Source: Lutibacter sp.
GTDB taxonomy: Bacteria; Bacteroidota; Bacteroidia; Flavobacteriales; Flavobacteriaceae
DNA: 14,478 bases
Assembly: GCA_003516285.1 (NCBI GenBank)
Contig: DPCK01000008.1
Span: 10,613-25,090, forward strand
Reading direction: 5' to 3'
Positions 1 through 7,148 of the stretch are shown here, one piece after another; within the stretch, counting starts at the first letter, position 1, and every line of letters begins with the position of its first letter. A model generated the notes under the pieces. The model was given only the letters and a program-made list of their open reading frames with translations, did no database searches and was not told where the DNA came from. Made by a program: the position numbers and the translations under genes.

Positions 1-1572
1 GCCGATTCACTGTCAAATTTCAACAGAAAAATTGTAAACAAATACAAGGCTGGCTTGGGAATTCAATATCTTGAAAATTATTTGGGCGAAGACACCATTT
101 TAGATGCCATAAAAAGTTTTTCAAAAAAATATTCGGGACAAAATACCCAAAGTGATTTATTTTTGAATTTGATTGATACACCTAAGGATATTGCCTGGTA
201 TAAATCAGATTATTTAAACACGAGCAAAAAAGTTGATTATACCATTAAAAAAATAGTCAAAAAAAATGATTCACTTGAAATTAGTGTATTAAATAAACGA
301 AATTTTATTGCCCCGATACAACTATATGGCATTCATAATAAAGAAATCGTTTATAAAAAATGGCTTGTTGGCATAGATTCCCTAACAAAAATAACTATTC
401 CTACCAACGGATTTGATCGGCTTTCATTAAATCACGAGTTCTATTTGCCCGAATATAATTTAAGAAACAATTGGAAAAATATTGATAAAAAATTATTTAA
501 CCGGCCTGTACAGTTAAAATTTATGAAGGACATAGAAAACCCTTATTACAACCAAATTTTTTATACTCCGGAAGCGAGATACAATTTTTATGACGGTTTG
601 GTTTTGGGAATGGCCATCTCGAACAAAACCTTGTTAAACAAGAGTTTTCAATACAAAATGATTCCTTCTTACGGAACAAAAAGCAATGCCTTTTCAGGAT
701 CTTTTTCCTTGCTTTATGAATACTTGCCCGAAAATAAAAAAGTCAACAGATTATTAACAGGAATTTCAGGTAGTAGTTTTCAATATGCAAAAGACTTAAC
801 TTACAGCACTTTTACACCGTTTGCACTCCTTGAATTGAAAAGAAAAAGTTTTAGAGATGTTAGCAATAGCGCATTGTTTACTTCCTTTGTGATGGTAGAC
901 AGGGAAAAGTCACCAACGCAAACGCAACATATTGAAACCAACAAATACAATGTTTTTAATATTAATTACGGGTATTCAAAGCCGAATATTATTGAAGATC
1001 TTAGATTTTCTGGCGGATTTCAAGTTGCTGATAAATTCAGTAAAGTCTCAGCCACAGCGCAATATAGATTGTTAACCGATACCAACAGGCAATTTGATTT
1101 CCGCTTTTTCGCCGGTGCGTTTTTGTCCAATAAAACCGAAACTGATTTCTTTAGTTTTGCTTTGGACAGGCCAACCGATTATTTATTTCAATACGATTAT
1201 TTGGGAAGGTCGGAAACTTCAGGAATTTTAAGTCAGCAAATCATTATCAATGAAGGCGGATTTAAATCGAAACTTCCCGTTGCCTATGCAAACCAATGGC
1301 TGACAACCATAAACACAAGCGTTGGATTGTGGCGATGGCTAGAAGTTTATAATGATGTCGGTTTTGTGAAAAACAGGGATGAAAAAGTTTATTTTGCTTA
1401 TGAAAGTGGCGTAAGGTTAAACTTTATACACGATATTTTAGAAGTGTATTTTCCTTTTTATTCCAATCTAGGGTGGGAATTGACACAGCCAAGCTACAGT
1501 ACCAAAATTAGGTTTGTGTTGGTCATAAGTCCAAAAAAAATATACAATTTCGCTAAAAGAGGGTTTTATTGA
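1..1572 (+). CDS. M1-family metallopeptidase-like protein, C-terminal part (5' partial), with beta-barrel-like C-terminus
   Basis: The reading frame is open from base 1, so the first in-window TTG or ATG is not the start; 523 residues are visible up to TGA at 1570-1572. The first 65 or so residues (KAGLGIQYLENYLGEDTI, then a helical stretch and 'DIAWYKSDYL') resemble the end of an M1/gluzincin aminopeptidase helical domain. The zinc motif HExxH would lie upstream, outside the window. From about visible residue 180 onward the sequence changes: alternating polar/aromatic strands, the phrase 'PEARYNFYDGLVLG', and a C-terminal strand ending in aromatic residues. This is how Bacteroidetes outer-membrane beta-barrels read. 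I infer a surface or periplasmic peptidase domain anchored by an outer-membrane barrel. The peptidase call rests on general resemblance of a short segment and is moderate; the barrel call is by pattern only. Confidence 0.6.
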   Translation, partial: ADSLSNFNRKIVNKYKAGLGIQYLENYLGEDTILDAIKSFSKKYSGQNTQSDLFLNLIDTPKDIAWYKSDYLNTSKKVDYTIKKIVKKNDSLEISVLNKRNFIAPIQLYGIHNKEIVYKKWLVGIDSLTKITIPTNGFDRLSLNHEFYLPEYNLRNNWKNIDKKLFNRPVQLKFMKDIENPYYNQIFYTPEARYNFYDGLVLGMAISNKTLLNKSFQYKMIPSYGTKSNAFSGSFSLLYEYLPENKKVNRLLTGISGSSFQYAKDLTYSTFTPFALLELKRKSFRDVSNSALFTSFVMVDREKSPTQTQHIETNKYNVFNINYGYSKPNIIEDLRFSGGFQVADKFSKVSATAQYRLLTDTNRQFDFRFFAGAFLSNKTETDFFSFALDRPTDYLFQYDYLGRSETSGILSQQIIINEGGFKSKLPVAYANQWLTTINTSVGLWRWLEVYNDVGFVKNRDEKVYFAYESGVRLNFIHDILEVYFPFYSNLGWELTQPSYSTKIRFVLVISPKKIYNFAKRGFY

Positions 1573-1631
1573 GTTTCAAGTTTTTTTAGTTTCAAGATTC
1601 AAGTTAATTATCTAATTTTCAAACTTGAAAC
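1573..1631. repeat. GTTTCAAG direct and inverted repeat cluster
   Basis: Directly after the stop codon, GTTTCAAG occurs at 1573-1580 and again at 1589-1596, with a further TTCAAG at 1598-1603. An 11-base arm GTTTCAAGTTT (1573-1583) is perfectly inverted as AAACTTGAAAC at 1621-1631. The spacing of 37 bases and lack of a G+C-rich stem make it a poor intrinsic terminator. It looks more like a short intergenic repeat. Whether it is dispersed elsewhere in the genome cannot be seen here. Confidence 0.5.
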
Positions 1632-1709
1632 GTTAAACTTTAAACTTTTGATTTTTGACTTCTAATATTTAATAATAGCCCCATTTTTACCCCAATTTTA
1701 ATTACCATT

Positions 1710-1717
1710 TAAATTTG
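1710..1717 (+). promoter_or_regulatory. Candidate -7 promoter element (TAAATTTG) for the E1 gene
   Basis: TAAATTTG matches the Bacteroidetes -7 consensus TAnnTTTG exactly and lies 31 bases before the E1 start codon. An overlapping alternative, TAACTTTA, sits at 1718-1725. No TTG is present at the expected -33 distance, so this is a half-supported promoter call. Confidence 0.35.
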
Positions 1718-1748
1718 TAACTTTACCCCTACTAATAAAATCAAAAAT

Positions 1749-4199
1749 ATGCAGGTAAAATCTTCATCCACCAACCAAGAACAATTATCATTCATCCAAT
1801 TCAAAAAGGAAGTCTTACGCGATTACCAAATTGCTGTAATAAGTAGAGAATGCAGTTACTTGGGCCGTAGAGAAGTATTGACCGGAAAGGCAAAATTTGG
1901 CATCTTTGGAGATGGCAAAGAAGTGCCACAACTGGCAATGGCTAAAGCTTTTAAGAAAGGCGATTTCCGTTCGGGTTATTATCGAGACCAGACTTTTATG
2001 ATGGCCATTGGCGAATTAACGCCCCAACAATTTTTTGCCGGACTTTATGCCCACGCCAACATTAATGCTGAACCTATGTCGGGCGGCCGACAAATGGGCG
2101 GCCATTTTGCAACACATAGTTTGGATGAAAATGGCCATTTTAAAAACCTGACCGAACAATACAATTCAACCGGAGATATTTCGCCAACCGCGGGCCAAAT
2201 GCCAAGAATGCTTGGTATTGCAAAAGCTTCAAAAATGTTTCGTCATCTTCCTGAGTTAAATAATCCAAAATTTTCCGACAACGGTAATGAAGTTTCTTGG
2301 GGAACTATTGGAAACGCAAGCACTTCAGAAGGCTTATTTTTTGAAACCATAAATGCAGCTGGCGTATTACAGGTTCCAATGATTATAAGTGTTTGGGACG
2401 ATGATTATGGTATTTCTGTTCCGGCAAAATATCAAACCACCAAAGAAAGTATATCAGAGGTGTTAAAAGGATTTCAACGAGATGAAACTGCAGACGGATT
2501 TGAAATTTTCGTGGTAAAAGGCTGGGATTATCCACAATTGATTTCCGTTTACAGCAAAGCGGCAAAAATTGCCCGGGAAGAGCACGTTCCCGTATTGATT
2601 CACGTAAAAGATTTAACCCAGCCGCAAGGTCATTCGACTTCCGGCTCTCACGAACGCTATAAAACTAAGGAACGCTTGGTTTGGGAAAAACAAAACGATT
2701 GTTTGGCAAAAATGCGCGATTGGATTATTGAATTCGAATTAAAAGACAGCAACAATAACCTGCTTCGCTTTGTAGATGCCGAAGAAGAATTGATCATCAT
2801 TGAAAAAGAAGCAAAAAAAGAGGTGAATCAGGCAAGAAGAGATGCTTGGAATGCTTTTTTAAATCCAGTGAAAGAAGAAAAAACCAAGGTGATGCAATTG
2901 TTGGAGAATCTGGCAAACAAAAGTCATAATAAACCATTCATTTTAAAATTAAAAAACGATTTGGCTGCTGTTTTGGATACTTCAAGAAAAGATCTTTTAG
3001 TTGCAGCCCGTAAAGCCATTGTATACGTTAGAGAAGAAAAATCTGCCGAAAAAACACAACTTCAACATTGGATTCTCAATTATTTAAAAACAGAACAACC
3101 AAGCTACAGCTCCTTTTTATACAGTCAAAGTGATAAAAAAGTAAGCCACGTTAAAGAAGTTTTACCAACGTATGATGCAAACGCAGAGATGGTTGATGGC
3201 AGAATTATTATAAAAGACAATTTTGACATCCTCTTTGCAAAATACAAGGATTTATTCATCTTTGGTGAAGACGCAGGAAATATCGGCGATGTGAATCAGG
3301 GATTAGTCGGACTTCAAGAAAAATATGGAAAACTTCGTGTTGCCGATACTGGAATCAGAGAAGCAACTATTATCGGACAAGGAATTGGAATGGCGCTGAG
3401 AGGATTGCGCCCAATTGCCGAAATTCAATATCTGGATTATTTATTATATGCCATTCAAATATTGAGCGACGATTTGGCTACACTGCATTACAGGACCGTG
3501 GGTAAACAAAAAGCACCCTTAATTGTGAGAACCCGTGGTCACCGTTTGGAAGGAATCTGGCATTCCGGATCGCCGATGGGCGCTATTGTGCATTTGTTGC
3601 GAGGAATGAATATTTTGGTGCCAAGAAATATGACAAAGGCGGCCGGATTTTACAATACTTTATTGGAATGTGACGAACCGGCGTTGATTGTGGAAAATTT
3701 AAACGGCTATCGGCTTAAAGAAAAATTTCCCAACAATTTAGGCGAATTTAAAACACCGATCGGTATTGTTGAAACCATTAAAATCGGGAAAGATATTACT
3801 GTAGTTTCTTATGGTTCTACCTTAAAATTGGTGGAAGATGTGGTAAACAGTTTAAAACAGGTTGATATTGATATTGAATTGATTGATGTTCAAAGTTTGC
3901 TCCCTTTCGATATCAATCACGATGTGGTGAAAAGCATCCAAAAAACAAACCGTTTGATTATTATTGATGAAGATGTTCCAGGAGGCGCTTCTGCCTATCT
4001 GTTGAATGAAATTCTTGAAAAACAAAATGCCTATGAATATTTAGACAGCAAACCGGTCACTTTATCGGCAAAAGCGCACAGAGCCGCTTATGGAACTGAT
4101 GGCGATTATTTTTCAAAACCAAATGAAGAAGATATTTTTGAAGCCATTTACAGCATTATGAATGAGGTAAATCCGACAAAATACAAACCGCTATATTAA
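1749..4199 (+). CDS. Fused E1 alpha/beta subunit of a 2-oxoacid dehydrogenase complex
   Basis: This 816-residue protein joins both halves of a thiamine-diphosphate E1 enzyme that oxidatively decarboxylates a 2-oxoacid and passes the acyl group to an E2 lipoyl protein. The alpha-like half (about residues 15-330) has a thiamine site at 188-224 (GNASTSEG, then WDDDYGIS) and a conserved loop TQPQGHSTSGSHERYK near 290-305. A helical linker rich in Lys/Glu follows (about 340-470). The beta-like half (about 480-816) has GED at 506-508, 'DTGIREATIIGQGIGMA' near 533-549, an active-site His in HSGS at 605-608, and a C-terminal transketolase-type domain with 'PVTLSAKAHR'. The substrate may be branched-chain 2-oxoacid or pyruvate; sequence alone does not decide. 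The usual GDG...NN metal/thiamine residues are altered (see findings). The gene is monocistronic, ending in its own terminator; no E2 or E3 gene is adjacent. Confidence 0.88.
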   Translation: MQVKSSSTNQEQLSFIQFKKEVLRDYQIAVISRECSYLGRREVLTGKAKFGIFGDGKEVPQLAMAKAFKKGDFRSGYYRDQTFMMAIGELTPQQFFAGLYAHANINAEPMSGGRQMGGHFATHSLDENGHFKNLTEQYNSTGDISPTAGQMPRMLGIAKASKMFRHLPELNNPKFSDNGNEVSWGTIGNASTSEGLFFETINAAGVLQVPMIISVWDDDYGISVPAKYQTTKESISEVLKGFQRDETADGFEIFVVKGWDYPQLISVYSKAAKIAREEHVPVLIHVKDLTQPQGHSTSGSHERYKTKERLVWEKQNDCLAKMRDWIIEFELKDSNNNLLRFVDAEEELIIIEKEAKKEVNQARRDAWNAFLNPVKEEKTKVMQLLENLANKSHNKPFILKLKNDLAAVLDTSRKDLLVAARKAIVYVREEKSAEKTQLQHWILNYLKTEQPSYSSFLYSQSDKKVSHVKEVLPTYDANAEMVDGRIIIKDNFDILFAKYKDLFIFGEDAGNIGDVNQGLVGLQEKYGKLRVADTGIREATIIGQGIGMALRGLRPIAEIQYLDYLLYAIQILSDDLATLHYRTVGKQKAPLIVRTRGHRLEGIWHSGSPMGAIVHLLRGMNILVPRNMTKAAGFYNTLLECDEPALIVENLNGYRLKEKFPNNLGEFKTPIGIVETIKIGKDITVVSYGSTLKLVEDVVNSLKQVDIDIELIDVQSLLPFDINHDVVKSIQKTNRLIIIDEDVPGGASAYLLNEILEKQNAYEYLDSKPVTLSAKAHRAAYGTDGDYFSKPNEEDIFEAIYSIMNEVNPTKYKPLY

Positions 4200-4232
4200 A
4201 GTAACACAAATTACATTTTATCAAAATTCAAT

Positions 4233-4259
4233 AAAAACACCTACTTAGGTGTTTTTTTT
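4233..4259 (+). terminator. Rho-independent terminator of the E1 gene
   Basis: A 10-base-pair stem (4233-4242 with 4247-4256, core ACACCT/AGGTGT), a 4-base loop (ACTT) and a run of eight T at 4252-4259. It lies 34 bases after the E1 stop and separates that gene from the kor operon. Confidence 0.85.
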
Positions 4260-4293
4260 ATTCATATCCTATTTAAATTATCAAAAAAGAATA

Positions 4294-4305
4294 TGACAAC
4301 GGTCA
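4294..4305. promoter_or_regulatory. Palindrome TGAC-N4-GTCA upstream of kor, Crp/Fnr-like spacing
   Basis: TGAC (4294-4297) and GTCA (4302-4305) are perfectly inverted around a 4-base spacer, the geometry of Crp/Fnr-family sites. Its centre is 17 bases upstream of the better FNR-like box at 4310-4323 and about 59 bases before the predicted transcription start, close to a class I activator position. It may be a second site or coincidence. Confidence 0.3.
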
Positions 4306-4309
4306 CGTA

Positions 4310-4323
4310 TTGATATTTATCAT
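4310..4323. promoter_or_regulatory. FNR-like box TTGAT-ATTT-ATCAT
   Basis: The sequence matches the classical FNR consensus TTGAT-N4-ATCAA at nine of ten defined positions. Its centre (4316.5) is about 41.5 bases upstream of a start site placed five bases after the -7 element at 4346-4353. That is where class II Fnr/Crp activators bind. The same promoter lacks a -33 TTG at the normal distance, which fits an activator-dependent promoter. The regulator itself is not in the window. Confidence 0.45.
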
Positions 4324-4345
4324 TCTTTTTACAATATTTAACCCA

Positions 4346-4353
4346 TATCTTTG
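4346..4353 (+). promoter_or_regulatory. -7 promoter element (TATCTTTG) of the kor operon
   Basis: TATCTTTG is a perfect match to the Bacteroidetes TAnnTTTG -7 element, 46 bases before the korD start codon, predicting a 5' leader of roughly 40 bases. There is no TTG 17-23 bases upstream; the nearest (4310-4312) lies inside the FNR-like box. Confidence 0.55.
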
Positions 4354-4399
4354 AGAATAATAAAATTACACAACAATATTCATATATAAATTTATTGAT

Positions 4400-4630
4400 A
4401 TGGCAAAAGTAAAAGGAGCTATAGTTGTTGACACACAAACCTGCAAAGGCTGTGAGGTTTGTATTCCTGTTTGTTCGGATGGCGTGATTGGTATGTCAAC
4501 AGACGTAAATAGAAAAGGCTACCACTATGCTTATATGAAAAACCCTGAAGCTTGCACAGGCTGCACAAATTGCGGCGTGGTTTGCCCAGACAGAGCAATC
4601 TCCGTTTATAGAATAAAAGTTTCAGAATAA
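4400..4630 (+). CDS. korD: 2-oxoacid:ferredoxin oxidoreductase delta subunit, 2x[4Fe-4S] ferredoxin
   Basis: A 76-residue bacterial-type ferredoxin with two complete cluster motifs: Cys15, 18, 21, 25 (CKGCEVCIPVC) and Cys52, 55, 58, 62 (CTGCTNCGVVC). In four-subunit 2-oxoacid:ferredoxin oxidoreductases this subunit carries electrons from the thiamine-diphosphate site to external ferredoxin. It is the first gene of the operon, 20 bases before korA, in the order delta-alpha-beta-gamma common for Bacteroidetes Kor/Vor enzymes. The first motif is followed by Ser rather than the usual Pro. The assignment as a Kor/Vor delta subunit comes from context; the ferredoxin fold is seen directly. Confidence 0.88.
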   Translation: MAKVKGAIVVDTQTCKGCEVCIPVCSDGVIGMSTDVNRKGYHYAYMKNPEACTGCTNCGVVCPDRAISVYRIKVSE

Positions 4631-4650
4631 CCAATTAAACACCGAGAAGA

Positions 4651-5775
4651 ATGTCAGAATTAAAATTAATGAAAGGTAATGAAGCATTGGCTGAAGCTGC
4701 AATTAGGGCTGGAGTTGATGGTTATTTTGGTTACCCTATTACACCACAGACAGAAATTATTGAATATTTAATGACTGAACGTCCTGAATTAAGGACCGGA
4801 ATGGTTGTTTTACAGGCTGAAAGCGAAATAGCGGCCATCAACATGGTTTATGGTGCAGCAAGCACCGGCAAAAAAGCGATGACTTCTTCATCAAGTCCGG
4901 GAATTTCTTTAAAACTGGAAGGAATCTCCTATTTGGCAGGTGCAGAATTGCCTGCCGTAATTGTAAATGTTGTGCGTGGCGGACCAGGATTGGGAACGAT
5001 ACAACCTTCACAAGCCGACTATTTTCAATCGGTAAAAGGTGGCGGACACGGAGATTATAAGCTTTATGTCTTGGCGCCGGCATCCGTTCAGGAAATGGCC
5101 GATTTTGTGGAAGACGCTTTTGATATCGCCTTTAAATATCGCGCTCCCGTTTTAATTCTTTCTGATGGATTGATTGGCCAAATGATGGAAAAAGTAGTGC
5201 TTAAACCACAAAAACTAAGAATGACCAACGAAGAATTGATTGAAAAAAATGGTGATTGGGCGGTTACAGGTAAAAAAGGAAGAGAACGCAATATTATTAC
5301 ATCACTCGATTTACAATCGGAAAAAATGGAAGCCAGAGTTCGCAGGCTGATGAAAAAATATGAGCAAATGGAAAAAGAAGATTTGCGTTTTGAAAAAATA
5401 AACTGCGATGACGCTGAATATTTGATTATTGCTTACGGATCAAGCGCACGGATTTCACAAAAAGCTGTTGAATTGGGAAGAGCAAAAGGAATAAAAGTAG
5501 GTTTATTAAGACCAATAACATTATTTCCTTATCCAAAAAAAGCACTTTTCGATTTAGCCGATCAGGTTAAAGGAATTTTAAGTGTTGAATTAAATGCAGG
5601 TCAGATGGTAGAAGATGTTCGACTTTCCGTTGAATTTAAAGTACCCGTTGAACATTTTGGAAGAACCGGAGGAATTATCCACACTCCAGAAGAAATTTTA
5701 GAAGCTTTAGAACAAAAAATTATTAAAAATGGAAGTATCAGACATCATAAAACCAGAGAATCAAGTATTCTGTAA
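4651..5775 (+). CDS. korA: 2-oxoacid:ferredoxin oxidoreductase alpha subunit (KorA/VorB type)
   Basis: This 374-residue subunit has the marks of the pyrimidine-binding domain of 2-oxoacid:ferredoxin oxidoreductases: YPITPQTE at 28-35, QAESE at 55-59 with the glutamate that activates thiamine diphosphate, and 'SSSPGISLKLEG' near 78-90. A transketolase C-terminal-like domain II follows, ending 'EHFGRTGGIIHTPEEIL'. Together with KorB it decarboxylates a 2-oxoacid in the presence of CoA, producing acyl-CoA and reduced ferredoxin. No fused gamma domain is present, which agrees with a separate korC downstream. The substrate (2-oxoglutarate or branched-chain 2-oxoacids) cannot be read with certainty; proteins of this type are annotated both as KorA and VorB. 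Its last 47 bases overlap korB. Confidence 0.9.
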   Translation: MSELKLMKGNEALAEAAIRAGVDGYFGYPITPQTEIIEYLMTERPELRTGMVVLQAESEIAAINMVYGAASTGKKAMTSSSSPGISLKLEGISYLAGAELPAVIVNVVRGGPGLGTIQPSQADYFQSVKGGGHGDYKLYVLAPASVQEMADFVEDAFDIAFKYRAPVLILSDGLIGQMMEKVVLKPQKLRMTNEELIEKNGDWAVTGKKGRERNIITSLDLQSEKMEARVRRLMKKYEQMEKEDLRFEKINCDDAEYLIIAYGSSARISQKAVELGRAKGIKVGLLRPITLFPYPKKALFDLADQVKGILSVELNAGQMVEDVRLSVEFKVPVEHFGRTGGIIHTPEEILEALEQKIIKNGSIRHHKTRESSIL

Positions 5776-6505
5776 AACAAAATTAATGACCGACAATTCC
5801 CTGTCTTACTGTCCGGGATGTGGTCACGGCACTGCGCACAATTTAACGATGGAAGTCATTGATGAAATGGGCATTTCAGAAGATGTTATCGGTGTTGCAC
5901 CGGTTGGCTGCTCTGTTTTGGCCTATGATTTTATGAATATCGATATGACACAAGCCGCCCACGGACGCGCACCGGCGGTGGCAACAGCCATTTCAAGACT
6001 TTGGCCTGAAAAATATGTGTTTACCTACCAAGGTGACGGCGATTTGGCTGCAATTGGAACTGCGGAAACCATCCACGCCTGCAACAGGGGTGAAAACATT
6101 GTGATCATTTTTGTGAACAATGGTATTTACGGAATGACCGGCGGACAAATGGCGCCAACAACTTTGGCAGGAATGAAATCTTCCACATCACCTTACGGAA
6201 GAGACATAGAAACCATGGGTTCTCCCTTGAAAATAACAGAATTAATTGCCAATCTTCCAGGTGTTTATTACGTATCCCGTCATGCAGTTCATACACACAA
6301 ACACGCGCGTAAAGCTAAAAAAGCGATTCAAAAAGCATTTGAAAACACACGTTTGGGAAAAGGGCTTTCATTTATTGAAATCGTGTCTAATTGCAACTCC
6401 GGATGGAAAATGGGACCAAATGAGTCAAATATTTGGATGGAAGAAAATATGTTTCCATACTTTCCCCTTGGTGATATAAAAGTAGATGGTATCTTAAAAA
6501 AATAA
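5729..6505 (+). CDS. korB: 2-oxoacid:ferredoxin oxidoreductase beta subunit, thiamine-diphosphate binding
   Basis: This 258-residue subunit binds thiamine diphosphate and probably a proximal [4Fe-4S] cluster. Visible motifs are YCPGCGHG at 27-34, GCS at 60-62, GDGD at 102-105, and NNGIYGMTGGQ at 130-140. Cys28, 31, 61 and 222 are candidate cluster ligands. I keep the upstream start at 5729 although it overlaps korA by 47 bases, because the segment 'IIKPENQVF...LMTDN' before the internal ATG at 5786 resembles the N-terminus usual for Bacteroidetes homologues. Starting at 5786 would remove that segment and the overlap. The korC gene follows after 4 bases, so translation along the operon is probably coupled. 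Confidence 0.9.
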   Translation: MEVSDIIKPENQVFCKTKLMTDNSLSYCPGCGHGTAHNLTMEVIDEMGISEDVIGVAPVGCSVLAYDFMNIDMTQAAHGRAPAVATAISRLWPEKYVFTYQGDGDLAAIGTAETIHACNRGENIVIIFVNNGIYGMTGGQMAPTTLAGMKSSTSPYGRDIETMGSPLKITELIANLPGVYYVSRHAVHTHKHARKAKKAIQKAFENTRLGKGLSFIEIVSNCNSGWKMGPNESNIWMEENMFPYFPLGDIKVDGILKK

Positions 6506-6509
6506 AACA

Positions 6510-7079
6510 ATGACAGAAGAAATTATTATCGCAGGTTTTGGAGGACAAGGAGTGCTATCAATGGGGAAAATATTGGCCTATTCTGCCATTATGCAAAATC
6601 AGGAAGTAAGCTGGATGCCTTCTTACGGACCGGAAATGCGCGGAGGAACTGCCAATGTTACCGTAATTTTAAGTGATGAAAGAATTAGTTCGCCTTACTT
6701 AAAAATTGTGGATACTGCCATCATTTTAAACCAGCAATCGATGGATAAATTTGAGGAATCCGTAAAACCGGGAGGCATTTTAATTTACGATCCAAACGGA
6801 ATTACCGCGCATCCAACAAGAACAGATATCAAAATTTACCAAATTGAAGGCACAAAATTGGCTTCAGAAATGGGAAATAAGAAAATTTTTAATATGATTA
6901 TTTTAGGCGGCTATCTAAAAGTGAAACCCGTTGTAAAATTAGAAAATGTGATTGAAGGATTGAAAAAATCAATCTCTGAACGTTACCATAACTTGATTCC
7001 ATTAAATGTGGAAGCCATCACTATGGGAATGAACAATATTGTTCCTTATAAAGTACAAGAAGCCATATTTCAAAATTAG
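6510..7079 (+). CDS. korC: 2-oxoacid:ferredoxin oxidoreductase gamma subunit
   Basis: The 189-residue gamma subunit has the hallmark GFGGQGV at 9-15 and 'PSYGPEMRGGTAN' at 37-49. In three- and four-subunit 2-oxoacid:ferredoxin oxidoreductases this Rossmann-like domain completes the active complex and contributes to CoA handling. The length matches free-standing gamma subunits. It is the last gene of the operon; a strong hairpin terminator begins 24 bases after the stop codon. Confidence 0.9.
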   Translation: MTEEIIIAGFGGQGVLSMGKILAYSAIMQNQEVSWMPSYGPEMRGGTANVTVILSDERISSPYLKIVDTAIILNQQSMDKFEESVKPGGILIYDPNGITAHPTRTDIKIYQIEGTKLASEMGNKKIFNMIILGGYLKVKPVVKLENVIEGLKKSISERYHNLIPLNVEAITMGMNNIVPYKVQEAIFQN

Positions 7080-7102
7080 TTTTTAGTTGTTCTTTGTTTC
7101 AG

Positions 7103-7148
7103 AATTCGGTTATTTTGTGTAATATTATGCAAAATAACCGAATTTTTT
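7103..7148 (+). terminator. Strong hairpin terminator of the kor operon, abutting the next start codon
   Basis: A perfect 15-base-pair inverted repeat (7103-7117 with 7130-7144, arm AATTCGGTTATTTTG) surrounds a 12-base loop that can itself pair further. A six-T run at 7143-7148 overlaps the end of the right arm. The ATG of the next gene starts at 7149, directly after the last T, leaving no separate leader between the terminator and the gene. Confidence 0.75.

Noticed and set aside
4284..4330. AAAAAGAAT / ATTCTTTTT inverted arms with a 29-base spacer upstream of kor
   Set aside because: A and T homopolymer arms are expected by chance in such A+T-rich DNA. The internal FNR-like palindromes explain the region better.
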